The notes beneath the pieces were generated by a model. It was not told the origin of the DNA, did not search any database, and saw nothing but the letters and a program-made list of their open reading frames with translations. The translations under genes and the position numbers were made by a program. Positions 20,401 to 28,258 of a stretch of 64,000 bases of DNA are shown piece after piece. Source of the stretch: Pelagomonas calceolata (taxonomy: Eukaryota > Sar > Pelagophyceae > Pelagomonadales > Pelagomonadaceae); the NCBI GenBank assembly GCA_918797485.1, contig CAKKNE010000002.1, positions 2,322,501 to 2,386,500 of the forward strand. The letters run 5' to 3'. Within the stretch, counting starts at the first letter, position 1. Each line of letters opens with the position of its first letter.

Positions 20401-20937
20401 GGAGACGAGCACGGACTGCGGCGCGCCGGTCTCTCGGAGCGCGTCGTAGCATCGCGACGCGACGGCGTAGGCGTGCGGCGCGGTCGCGTCCGCCCGGAAC
20501 GCGTCGACGATCCTGTTGGAGTAGATCGGCAGCTTCTTGAACGGGTTCACGGCGATGAGGATCGACCCGACCCAGGTGTAGATGACCGACGCCTCGAAGC
20601 GCCGGCGGACGTGGTGCAGGATGCTGCCCTCCGTGAAGACGTCGAGGTCGCACAGGTCGTCGCCGCGCGCGTTCAGCGCGCGCCCCGCCTCGGCGACTTG
20701 TGACATGCGCGCCTCCCGCCGGCGGCCGTCGACGTTCAAACTGACGACGCGTGAGCCCCGCCGATCGACGCGGCCCAGCGTCCACGCCCTCTGGGGGTCC
20801 TGGACAAAGAGCCATTCTCCCCTGTCTAGCGACGAGCGGCGCCGCAGAGCAGTCATATGTGTTACAAGCGCCGCCTGCGCATAGAACAAGCTGCAATGGC
20901 TGCCCCGCGAGGCGGCCTGCAGGGCAGCCGTGCCCAT
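17443..20937 (-). CDS. Myosin heavy chain with short, non-coiled tail
   Basis: A 1164-residue myosin (1137 if started at the ATG at 20856, which may be better since it drops a leader-like segment). The motor is complete: P-loop GESGAGKT at 180-187, switch I NDNSSRFGK at 230-238, switch II DIFGFE at 441-446, the actin-binding/relay region and FIRCIKSN near 645. After the converter there is one clear IQ-type motif (KLIQAAWRAFRARF) and a basic neck. The tail is Arg/Ala-rich helical sequence without obvious coiled-coil periodicity, FERM, MyTH4 or globular cargo domains. The end is Pro/Ser-rich. Probably a single-headed unconventional myosin for organelle or vesicle movement; class not assignable. 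Single exon. Confidence 0.93.
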   Translation of the reverse strand: MGTAALQAASRGSHCSLFYAQAALVTHMTALRRRSSLDRGEWLFVQDPQRAWTLGRVDRRGSRVVSLNVDGRRREARMSQVAEAGRALNARGDDLCDLDVFTEGSILHHVRRRFEASVIYTWVGSILIAVNPFKKLPIYSNRIVDAFRADATAPHAYAVASRCYDALRETGAPQSVLVSGESGAGKTETTKIILSYLARVAGGAQDDVARRILESNPVLEAYGNAKTLRNDNSSRFGKWMTVAFDANRRVAGCAIDTYLLEKSRVVGCGPGERTYHALYQVLSDIEGEAREFPYLARGGCLRIDGIDDAQEFATQLRALDALGVTDRQDVLDIVAAVLHLGCAEFDGDDARCVNAETSIGRCAPLLGLDATEVETAVTTRTERMGRGSIVTLRLTTKQARSARDALAKALYGGLFDYLVRRVNESLRRGDSPTSSSIGVLDIFGFEVFRHNSFEQLCINYANEKLQLFFDACVFGEELRTYEEEGVPFAHVQFEDNARCVALFDGRPVNLFSLLDDECQGGEGARDDRFGAKCAATFARKNPHFEARGPDGAQFAVRHFAGAVAYETRGFVAKNRDKLSTTLKTLGATGNRLVASFFADDARTKTLGSAFRKQLAGLTRVLEKTQPHFIRCIKSNALKQPDAFDAPLCLEQLRYSGLFEAIRIRRAGYAHRETHASFAKRYAVLVGNAIGSPQETCERVLAAPAVKGLFDGPFDVCVGRTKVFIKDGRARGALERLRAQRLGRFAKLIQAAWRAFRARFGAARRRRRSALERAKRARVARSAASILNRWARGASCRRALRGQRERISALKAAYGRDAGRPVDAAALRDLETALLPWRRRRPAQRAIRDLVETVAARCAVLRRNGAALEAVEAAHARRDAKALQARLREAQALGLGNLPPIRAAADDLDRVHREERLARDLDAFVADPLRAGEDVPALLDAAEAVGLGGVREARAAYARVESALQARRRLRAACEAGDDETASQALTDIPSDSRWPEVAAAAELRRMAAFERLLCGESGLVLTPALVELCMRIERASDPVAAEAALADAAGDLMPRVIRAYKWRRCFCTWLPPPDGEFYGLDVRRRGREPTSPRAPSPRVDDAPPPPPPTSSKKSRCGPSRARTTGDDRLATSRARLAASRDALAATNRKLDSARKRSVAREAFR

Positions 20938-20949
20938 AAACTGGAGCTT

Positions 20950-20978
20950 GCTAGTCTAGTGTCTTACAGGCCGCTAGC
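20950..20978 (-). promoter_or_regulatory. Dispersed upstream motif, copy 4
   Basis: The minus strand reads GCTAGCGGCCTGTAAGACAC then TAGACTAGC, with a small duplication of CTAG at its end. It lies 13 bp above the first possible myosin ATG and 94 bp above the second, pointing towards the gene. Its position favours the start at 20856. Confidence 0.5.
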
Positions 20979-21073
20979 TTCGGATCCCTGTCTCCACCCC
21001 TAGAACCGCAACAACGAAGGAACCCTGGAAGCTAGTCCTAGCACTGTAACAAGGGGTCACCTGGAAGCACATC

Positions 21074-23440
21074 CTAAGGCATCATTAGGGCCAGCTCCGC
21101 GTCTTCCTCCGGGGGCGGCGGCGGCGGCGCGACCTCCTCGGGCTCGCCCGGCCACCGCCGTAGAGCCAGCACCTCGGGCAATTCGTCGGGCGCCACGTAG
21201 CGCGACACGACGTCGGACGCCTCGCCGCGGTCGTCGAGGCCGAGCAGAGTGGCGACGTGCTGCGCGAGGCCGAGGCCCTCGCGCACGGCGGCCGCGACCT
21301 CGACGCCGCCCCCGAGGCCCGCGGCCAGCGCCGCCCGCAGGGCGCGCACGTCCCGGTCGAGCTGCAGCGCCCCGAGCGGCGTCGCCTTCTTGACGCGGGC
21401 CCGGTCCCGCAGCTCCTCCAACAGTGCGTCGCCGGCGGCCGCCGCGGTCCGGCGCGCCGCGTCCACGAGATTTCGAGGCGCGAGATGCGCCGTCGCTCGT
21501 GGCGCGCACGCGTCCGCGGCGCGGCGCGCCGCGGCGCCAAAGTCGTCGACGCGGCCCAAGGCCTCGTAGAGCGCCTCGGCGCAGGCCCAGCGGTGCGGCG
21601 CGACCGCGTCGGTGTCGCCGAGCGCGAAGCGTGCGCGCGCGCCGACGTCGCCGCGGCCCGCGATCGACCGCGCGATGGGCTGGGCGAGCGCCGTCGACGC
21701 CAGCGCCGCCCGAGCCTTCTCGAGCGCGTCGCCGAACGCCTCTCCCGCCGAGCCGCGGCGCCCCAGCGCCGCCACGGCCTCCAGTAGTTTCGCCACGGCC
21801 GGGTCGCCGCGGTCGGAGCCGTACGACGCGCCGACCTCGTCTTCGAGGTGCAGCCGCAGCCGCCCGAGGTGCGCCTCGCAGGCCGCGTCCAGCCCGTTGA
21901 GCGCGACCTGCGCCTCGACCAGCTTCGTCCGCAGCGTCCGGTCGCGCTCCGCGGCCGCGCGCCGCGCGAGGCCCGGGTCGACGACGCCCTCCTCCAGTTC
22001 CAGGCCCGTCGCCTCGGAGATGTTCGCGAGCACCTGGGCCGTGCCCGCCGCGAGGGCCTCGCCGTGCTGCTGGAGCCCCGCGCCCACCGCTTTCAGAGTC
22101 TCGTCGGCCGTCCCGCCCGCCAGCGCGCCCCCGAAGCCCTCGTGGGCCTTGATGAGCGCGCCCGCGCCCGCGAGCCCGTCGAAGCACCGCGTCGCGAGGC
22201 CGTGCAGCGTCTCGCGCGCCAGGCGGTCGCACACAAAGGCCACGACGTTGTCCGCCGCGGCCGCGTGGCCCGACGAGAGCGCCCGCGCCGCGGACCGGCG
22301 CGCGGCCCAGAAGGCGTCGTCGGCCGACGAGCCGTGCGCGACCGTCGCCGCCGCCGCCGCGTCCCCGAAGACGTCGACGTCGTCGCGCACCAGCGACGCG
22401 ACGACGTCCGCCGACGTGTCCAACGTCTCGGCCGCGCGGAGCGCCGCGAGGCAGAGGCGGCACTCGAGCACCGCGTACCACTCGCCGAGCTCCGCCGCCG
22501 CGGCGTTCAGGCGCGTCTCCGCCCCGAAGACGTCCTCGCGCAGCACGCTCCGGGCCTGGTGCGCCGCGAAGCGCCGCCACGTCTCCAGGTGCCGCAGCGC
22601 CGTCGCCGCGTCCTCCAGCAGCCCGTCCAGCGCGTCCAGCGCCATGGCCGCCGGGCCCTCGGTCGGCCACCGGTCGTCCCGGAGCGCCTCCGCCGCGCAC
22701 GACGCGATCCTCGAGTCCGCGGCGAAGCGCGCCACGCACGTCAGCGACGCCGTCTCGCAGGCGTCGTGGGCGAGGAGCAGCGCCCGCGGCCCGCCGCGGT
22801 GCGCCTCGAGCGCGCCGTGGGCCTGGGCCAGCGTCGACGACACGACGCCCGCGACGGCGTTGATCGCCGTCCGCAGCGTCACGAGCGGCGGGCTCTCCGC
22901 GTCCTGGAGCACCTTGGACACGGCCTGGCGCAGGTCCTCGCGGAAGTGGTCCAGGAACGCCTCGGTCGCGGCCTCGTCCGCCAAATTCAACTCCTTGAGC
23001 AGCGGCAGCCACCGCCGCACGGCGTCCCCGTCGCGCGCGACGCAGGCCTCCCGGAACCGGTCGCGCACGACGCCCTCGACGCGCGCCGTGCAGCGCCGCA
23101 TGGCCTCGAGCTCGCCCTCGAGCGCGGGGCCGCCCGCCCGCGCCGCGCCCTCGATCAACCGAAACTTGGCGACGTGCGCCGCCGCGGTCTCGAGGTCGTC
23201 CGTCGCCACCGCCGCGTCGACGCCGGCCGCGCAGTCCCGCAGCGAGAGCACGTCGGTCGCCGCCTGGATGGCTTGCGCGAGCCGCGCCCGCCGGTCGTCC
23301 GCGCGCCGGATCCGCTCGGCGAGGGCCCCCGCGCGCCGCGCGGCGTCCTCGCTCCGGCCGCACAGCGCCTCGAGCCGCGGCGCCGTGCGCGCGACGTTCG
23401 CGGCGTGGAAGGCGATTTTTTCTGCCGTTGTGGCTGCCAT
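21074..23440 (-). CDS. COG4: COG complex subunit 4 (conserved oligomeric Golgi)
   Basis: A 788-residue helical protein matching COG4, a lobe A subunit of the Golgi tethering complex for retrograde vesicles. Evidence: an N-terminal coiled-coil region with an arrangement like the COG4 family (ATDDLETAAAHVAKFRLIEG), a central conserved segment including GEWYAVLECRLCL, and the C-terminal LQLDRDVRALRAALAAGLGG then LAQHVATLLGLD..., ending in APDELPEVLALRRW, which parallels the family's C-terminal helices. The length agrees with the 750-790 expected. The tail is a Pro/Glu run. Single exon. It is divergent from the mitochondrial carrier gene. Confidence 0.85.
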   Translation of the reverse strand: MAATTAEKIAFHAANVARTAPRLEALCGRSEDAARRAGALAERIRRADDRRARLAQAIQAATDVLSLRDCAAGVDAAVATDDLETAAAHVAKFRLIEGAARAGGPALEGELEAMRRCTARVEGVVRDRFREACVARDGDAVRRWLPLLKELNLADEAATEAFLDHFREDLRQAVSKVLQDAESPPLVTLRTAINAVAGVVSSTLAQAHGALEAHRGGPRALLLAHDACETASLTCVARFAADSRIASCAAEALRDDRWPTEGPAAMALDALDGLLEDAATALRHLETWRRFAAHQARSVLREDVFGAETRLNAAAAELGEWYAVLECRLCLAALRAAETLDTSADVVASLVRDDVDVFGDAAAAATVAHGSSADDAFWAARRSAARALSSGHAAAADNVVAFVCDRLARETLHGLATRCFDGLAGAGALIKAHEGFGGALAGGTADETLKAVGAGLQQHGEALAAGTAQVLANISEATGLELEEGVVDPGLARRAAAERDRTLRTKLVEAQVALNGLDAACEAHLGRLRLHLEDEVGASYGSDRGDPAVAKLLEAVAALGRRGSAGEAFGDALEKARAALASTALAQPIARSIAGRGDVGARARFALGDTDAVAPHRWACAEALYEALGRVDDFGAAARRAADACAPRATAHLAPRNLVDAARRTAAAAGDALLEELRDRARVKKATPLGALQLDRDVRALRAALAAGLGGGVEVAAAVREGLGLAQHVATLLGLDDRGEASDVVSRYVAPDELPEVLALRRWPGEPEEVAPPPPPPEEDAELALMMP

Positions 23441-23876
23441 TTGTTTAGTTGGCTGGCCGCAACCAATGAATTATGTCGAGGCAGACCCGCGTCGGCTCCG
23501 CGGCTAGCTCTTAAATATATGCTTTTAGCCAAAAAAAGTCTTTGTGTGGGCGTCTCCGTCGGTTCAGCGTTGTTGGTTAGCGCACACTTGATACCTTTTT
23601 TTGCGTTTCACTGGCAAACGCGCCGCACGGGCAGGCTGTGGACTCCGGCGCCGGCGCCGACTTTGGGGCTGGGCTTGCTAGTGTCTTACACCGCTAGCGG
23701 CACACGCGAGTGGAAGGATAGATCCTCTCAAAGAATTCCTGTCAACACATTCGCCGGGGGGGCTACGTTGCGCCCTGGTCCAAACCAGCGTCGAATGACA
23801 GGGTGGGCTGCCTAAACAGCGAGGGTCTCCGCGGGAATTCAAAAGGCACAGCTCGCTGCAGCCTCGAATTGGGGCC
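23441..23876. other. Divergent promoter spacer, COG4 / carrier
   Basis: This 436-bp head-to-head spacer contains no gene. It includes one copy of the dispersed motif and several T-runs (near 23534 and 23597) that stand out from the GC-rich background. Confidence 0.5.
23677..23698 (-). promoter_or_regulatory. Dispersed upstream motif, copy 5
   Basis: The minus strand reads GCTAGCGG-TGTAAGACACTAGC, 237 bp before the COG4 ATG and pointing towards it. The carrier gene begins 179 bp on the other side. Confidence 0.45.
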
Positions 23877-24818
23877 ATGGCGCCGTCCATCCTCACGAAC
23901 CTCGGCTGCGCCGGCGGCGCCGCGGTGATCACAGTGACGTTTATACACCCCATCGACACGGTCAAGACGCGCCTCCAGGTCTCGGGCACGGGCAACGCGC
24001 GGAACTATGCGGAGCTCGGCCTGGCGGGGACGTGCTCGACGATTGCCAAGGAGGAGGGCATCGCCGCCTTCTGGAAGGGCATCCCCGCGGCGTGGATGCG
24101 CGAGGCGTCGTACACGTCCTTCCGGCTGGGCCTCTACGCGCCGCTGAAGAAGGCGTTCGGGGCGGACAAGCCGGACTCGCCGTTTATCATGAAATTCGCG
24201 GCGGGCGGTGCGTCGGGCGGTACGCGGCCCGGCGTCGCGATTGTTGATTTCCCGGTCGGCCGCGTCAACTGAGGAACGTGACCCCGCGCAGGCCTCGGCT
24301 CCATCGTCGGCAACCCGTTCGACATCCTCAAGACGAAGATGATGGCGTCCGAGACGGGTCTAGGATTGGGCGCGACGGCCTCGTCCATCTACAGCAACCA
24401 GGGCCTCATCGGCTTCTACAAGGGCATCGACGCGAACATCATGCGCGCCATTGTCAATAATGGTACGAAGATGGCCTGCTACGACCAGTCCAAGTCCCTC
24501 ATCAAGAACAACGCGCCGGCGCCGCTCAACGATGGCGTGCCGCTCCAGGCGCTCGCGTCCTTCGTGGCGGGCTTCTTCATGACGTGCACGGTCGCGCCCT
24601 TCGACATCTGCCGCACGCGACTGATGAACCAGCCGGCGGACAAGCCGAAAATCTACAACAACCTCTTCGACACGTTCGTCAAGATCGCGACGCAGGAGGG
24701 CCCGCTCGCGCTCTGGCGGGGCTTTATCCCGATGTGGGCACGTATCGCGCCGACGACGACGCTGCAGCTGCTCTTCTTCGAGAAGTTCACCAAACTCGCG
24801 GGCATCTCGGCGACGTAG
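23877..24818 (+). CDS. Mitochondrial carrier family (SLC25) protein, two exons
   Basis: Exon 1 is 23877-24219 and exon 2 is 24292-24818, giving 289 residues. All three carrier signatures P-x-[DE]-x2-[KR] are present: PIDTVKT, PFDILKT (read across the splice) and PFDICRT, each followed by G-rich helices (GIAAFWKGIPAAWMRE, GLIGFYKGI, GPLALWRGF). The 72-bp intron is GT-AG and joins GGASG to GLGSIVGNPF in phase 1. The length is typical for the six-helix fold. The sequence resembles the dicarboxylate/oxoglutarate/uncoupling-protein branch, but the substrate cannot be read from what is visible. Confidence 0.9.
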
Positions 24819-25279
24819 AGTCCTCGTTCGGTCGTGCCCCTCGTGACGCCGGGGCGGCGGTGGCGAGGGGGTGTAAATTTTGCGCACATACGCTTCTTTG
24901 TAAGGGCGCATGTGTGGCTTACTGGCCAAGTTCGGCAGTCGATGTTACGGTGCTAGGACTAGTGGGCGGAGCCCCTGGGGGGGAGACACCGCGCGTCGCC
25001 GATTTATCGGCGGCGGGCGCGGGCCGTTTCTTTCATAACAGCGTACATAACAGCGTACCTCCCCCTTAAGGATAGCTAGCGAGAGAGTCACTAGCACACA
25101 CCGGCTTTGCAAGCTCACCACACTTGCATGCCTACCTGCTTGCACCAGCAGCTCGTGCGCGGGAGTGAATATACTTGCTGCACCGCTTGTCTTCACTGGC
25201 GCAGCGCACTTGCTGCACTCATCACAGGTCTATCACTGCTGGCTGACCCAGCACTGAGCTCAGCAGCTCACGCGCAAAA
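24819..25279. other. Spacer without a recognisable gene
   Basis: 461 bp between two plus-strand genes. It contains a short repeat, ACAGCGTAC(C/A)TA-like, at about 25038-25060, and GCTAGCGAGAGAGTCACTAGC at about 25075-25095. The latter shares the ends, but not the core, of the dispersed upstream motif and lies about 190 bp before the next start. Confidence 0.4.
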
Positions 25280-26215
25280 ATGCGCCGAACCATCATAGCT
25301 CTCGTACCTCTCACCGCGACGACGCTGGAACCCACGACGCGGCGGCGTGCCGCGCAACGCCTCGCCGCCGCGGCCGTGACCCTCGCACCGCTCGAATCCA
25401 ACGCCGTCCCGCCGATCCCGCTGCCCGAGGGCCGGCCGCCGCCCGAGGTGACCGCGCCGTCGAGCAAGCGCCAACTGCGCGTGGTCGAGGCGCTGAACGC
25501 CAAGGGGTTCGAGTTCTACGGAGCGTACTGGTGCCGCTACTGCGACGAGCAGCGCCGCGTGCTCGGCAAGCAGGCGTCGGCCGCCGTCGCGTACGTAGAG
25601 TGCGACCCCGGGGGCCTCGGCGCCGCGCCGGGCCTCTGCAAGGCGGCCAAGATCGGCGCCTACCCGACCTGGGCGGCGCCGGACGGGCGCCTCTTCTCCG
25701 GCGTGCGGTCGCTCGACGACCTCGAGGTGCTGGCGGGCCTGCGAAAGGCGGCGCCCGCCAAGAAGCCGACGACGAACAAGCCGCCGCCCGTCCTGCAGCC
25801 GTCGTCCCCCGACGCGCTGCGCGTGGCGACGGCCCTGGCCAAGAGCGGCGCCGTCTTCTACGGGACCTACTGGTGCCGCTTCTGCGACCAGCAGCGGCAG
25901 CTCTTCGGCAAGACCGCGTGGCCGCGCGTGCCCGCCTACGAGTGCGACCCGCGCGGCACCAAGGCGCAGCCGGCCAAGTGCGCCGCCGCCGCCGTCGAGG
26001 CCTACCCGACGTGGGTCGTCAACGGGAAGACGCTGACGGGCGTCCAGACGCTGGCCGCGCTCGAGGCCGCGCTCGGGGCATCTCCTTCCACGGCGGCGCG
26101 CGCCGCCGACGCCATCGTCGTCTCCCCCGAAAACGTCAAACGGCGGCGGACCGCGCCCGCCGAGGAGCCCTGCGACGACTGCGCCGTCGACGCGAAGCCG
26201 AGCGTTCCAACATAA
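25280..26215 (+). CDS. Tandem thioredoxin-like protein related to the LTO1/VKOR thioredoxin domain
   Basis: A 311-residue protein with two copies of the thioredoxin-like domain usually fused to plant/cyanobacterial VKOR (LTO1). Repeat 1 has FYGAYWCRYCDEQRRVLGKQ (C85/C88), YVECDP and GAYPTWAA. Repeat 2 has FYGTYWCRFCDQQRQLFGKT (C199/C202), YECDP and EAYPTWVV. No four-helix VKOR domain is present in this gene. The leader contains RRRAAQRLAAAAVTLAPLESNA, a twin-Arg-like hydrophobic segment with a possible SNA cleavage site, which fits thylakoid-lumen delivery. It probably acts in lumenal disulfide chemistry. The C-terminus carries one more Cys pair (CDDC). Confidence 0.8.
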   Translation: MRRTIIALVPLTATTLEPTTRRRAAQRLAAAAVTLAPLESNAVPPIPLPEGRPPPEVTAPSSKRQLRVVEALNAKGFEFYGAYWCRYCDEQRRVLGKQASAAVAYVECDPGGLGAAPGLCKAAKIGAYPTWAAPDGRLFSGVRSLDDLEVLAGLRKAAPAKKPTTNKPPPVLQPSSPDALRVATALAKSGAVFYGTYWCRFCDQQRQLFGKTAWPRVPAYECDPRGTKAQPAKCAAAAVEAYPTWVVNGKTLTGVQTLAALEAALGASPSTAARAADAIVVSPENVKRRRTAPAEEPCDDCAVDAKPSVPT

Positions 26216-26230
26216 GTATAGAAAACAATC

Positions 26231-27229
26231 TTAGCGGGCCGCCACTTGCGTCGTCGACTGCATGAGGTTCTTGCGGATCTCCATGAAGGTGGCCGACGAC
26301 TCCGCGGCCTGCTTCGACTCGAGGACGGCCTGCACGTTGCGGTTCCGCTGCAGGAGCCGCTTCGAGTCCAAGGTCCTTTGTTTGAGGTGCTCCTTGCGCC
26401 GCGCGTCGATGCGCTTGAGGAGCGCCTGGAGCTCGGCCTGCTGCTGGTTGCGGAACTGGCCGTCCTTGCGCGAGAACGCGCCGCCGCTCATGTTCTCGCA
26501 GGACTTGCGCTCCTTGTCCTCGAGTTTGTCGGCGATCTTCTTGATGCGCTGGGCCTCGGCGTAGTTCTTCTGGCGCGCGAGCATGTGCTGCCGCCGCCGC
26601 CACTCGAGGAGCTCGCGGGACCACTTCGGCGGCCGCTCGGCCATCTCGGACTGGAGCTTGCGCTGGAATTCCAGTAAGTTCGTCGCGTGGCGCTCCGTCA
26701 TCTGCTGGATGTAAATCTGGGCCATGCGGTCGTACTCGGCGAGGTACTTGTCCCAGCTCGCGTTGAAGTCCGTGTACTGCATGTTGTGGGCGATCTGCAC
26801 GTCCTGCCGCTCCGCGATCTGCCGCGCGCGCACGGCCTTCTGCTGGCGCTTCTCCTCCTGCTTCCGCAGCATCTCGAGCTGCTGGTGCGCGCGGTCCGCC
26901 TCGAGGTAGTTGCCCTCCTTCTCGCACTTGCGCCGGTACTGCTCGAGGATGCGCAGGAATTCCAGGACCTTGGGGTCGGGCTCCTCGCCGGGCTGGTCCG
27001 GCTGGCCCGCCTTGACGAGCTCCAGGAATTTTGCGAAGTCGACGGTCGTCGGCTCGGTCACGTCGAAGCGCTCGATGAGCTCGCGCGCGGCCTCCTGCTT
27101 GAGGCCGATCTTCTGTAAGAGGCTCTCGAGGTCCGCGGACGAGATCTCGCCCGTGCCGTCGGGGTCGTAGAGGGCAAAGATGCCACGCAGGGCGCTGATC
27201 TCCTCCTTGGAGTAGGCGGGGGCTGCCAT
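26231..27229 (-). CDS. EF-hand and coiled-coil protein
   Basis: A 332-residue protein. The N-terminus has EF-hand organisation: a loop DPDGTGEISSADL at about 22-34, followed by a second, degenerate hand (TEPTTVDFAKFLELV). From residue 85 onward it is an almost continuous charged helix (KVLEFLRILEQYRRKCEKEG, QQLEMLRKQEEKRQQKAVRA) with conserved-looking segments such as YTDFNASWDKYLAEYDRMAQ. Such EF-hand/coiled-coil proteins occur widely in flagellates and other protists, where several are cytoskeletal. I cannot name it further. Single exon. Divergent from the TPR-like gene at 27661; its stop is 15 bp from the stop of the tandem thioredoxin gene. Confidence 0.75.
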   Translation of the reverse strand: MAAPAYSKEEISALRGIFALYDPDGTGEISSADLESLLQKIGLKQEAARELIERFDVTEPTTVDFAKFLELVKAGQPDQPGEEPDPKVLEFLRILEQYRRKCEKEGNYLEADRAHQQLEMLRKQEEKRQQKAVRARQIAERQDVQIAHNMQYTDFNASWDKYLAEYDRMAQIYIQQMTERHATNLLEFQRKLQSEMAERPPKWSRELLEWRRRQHMLARQKNYAEAQRIKKIADKLEDKERKSCENMSGGAFSRKDGQFRNQQQAELQALLKRIDARRKEHLKQRTLDSKRLLQRNRNVQAVLESKQAAESSATFMEIRKNLMQSTTQVAAR

Positions 27230-27660
27230 GGCGTCTCCAATAGTCTCGCAGCAGAGCCCGGGGCTAATGAGGCGGCGGGGGCTGCCCGAGCCGGACGAAC
27301 CGGGGCGTGGAGGGTGCCTCTTTGCCTATGTTTGCGCAAAGCGCTATTTTACCCGTACGATGCTCCGGAAAAGTTTTGGGCGTATCCGTGCGCGCACTCG
27401 GTCCGCGCGGAGGTATCTGTACACGGGTGCGAAATTTTCACGAAAAAAAATGCCTGTGGGCAGGCGGAGCTAGCTGCCCGCCGCGCGGTTTTTGGTGCGC
27501 AGAGACGCACGCGAGAGCAAAACGTTCAAGCGCTCGGCACGAATCATCGACCGCGCCTGTTACCGGAGCCGACGCGATCACAAAAGAGCCTCTCGGCAGC
27601 AGCCCAGGAATAAGGATCAGCCCACAAGCAAGGAGGAAGGCAGCCCCGCAGCAAGCAACA
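27230..27660. other. Divergent promoter spacer without a recognisable gene
   Basis: 431 bp between the EF-hand gene start and the TPR-like gene start. The plus strand is open over part of it, but the sequence has an A-run (27443-27450), lower GC and no protein-like features, so it is treated as 5' flank/UTR. Confidence 0.5.
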
Positions 27661-28248
27661 ATGGCGGCCATCGTCCAGCCGCTCGGCGAACCGACCTTCG
27701 AGGACACGCACCGCGAGATCCGGCGCGAGCTCGAGCACGGCCTCGACGCCATGGGCAAGGAGCAGCCCGGCCTCGCGGAGACGTGCTACGCCGCCGCGCT
27801 CGAGCGGGCGTCGGCGCTGGACCCGGACAGCCGCCTGACGGCGAACTGCCTCGGCTACCTCGCCAAGGCCTGCGCGGCGCAGCGGAAGCACAAGATGGCC
27901 GCGACGATGCACGAGCGGCAGCTCCTCATCCTGAAGGAGCTGGCGGGCCGGGGCGAGGCGTCCGCGCTGGACCGCGCGAGCGTGCTGCTGGAGCTCGTGG
28001 CGATTTACGGGACGCTGGGCAAGGAGGACGAGGCCTCGAAACTCCGAGGCGAGGTCGACGCGCTCATGGAGGGCGTGCCCGAGCCGCGGCCGCCCTCCTC
28101 GGGCGACGATTCGTCCTCGGACGACGACGACGACGACGAGCAGACCGCGGAGGCGGCGTACATCGCCAAGCGGTCCGCGGATAGGTGGGACGGGACGTTT
28201 CGACTCGGAAACGGCTACCCGACGGCGTCGGGGCAATTGCCAGAATAA
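27661..28248 (+). CDS. Small TPR-like protein with acidic tail
   Basis: A 195-residue protein from the ATG at 27661 (context acaATGg). Residues 10-135 form antiparallel helix pairs with TPR-like spacing (GLAETCYAAALERASALDPD, LGYLAKACAAQRKHKMAATM, ASVLLELVAIYGTLGKEDEA). A run of Ser/Asp (SSGDDSSSDDDDDDE) follows, then a short conserved-looking end (RWDGTFRLGNGYPTASGQLP). Its role is unknown; such small TPR proteins usually scaffold protein interactions. The stop lies only 10 bp from the stop of the convergent channel gene. Confidence 0.7.
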   Translation: MAAIVQPLGEPTFEDTHREIRRELEHGLDAMGKEQPGLAETCYAAALERASALDPDSRLTANCLGYLAKACAAQRKHKMAATMHERQLLILKELAGRGEASALDRASVLLELVAIYGTLGKEDEASKLRGEVDALMEGVPEPRPPSSGDDSSSDDDDDDEQTAEAAYIAKRSADRWDGTFRLGNGYPTASGQLPE

Positions 28249-28258
28249 GAACTTCTAA

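Noticed and set aside
24220-24291. Carrier-gene intron as a seventh complete introner
   Set aside because: It contains TTGATTTCC, as in the introner terminus, but in the middle of the intron. The intron has neither terminal repeats nor an 8-bp duplication, so the 9-mer is taken as chance.
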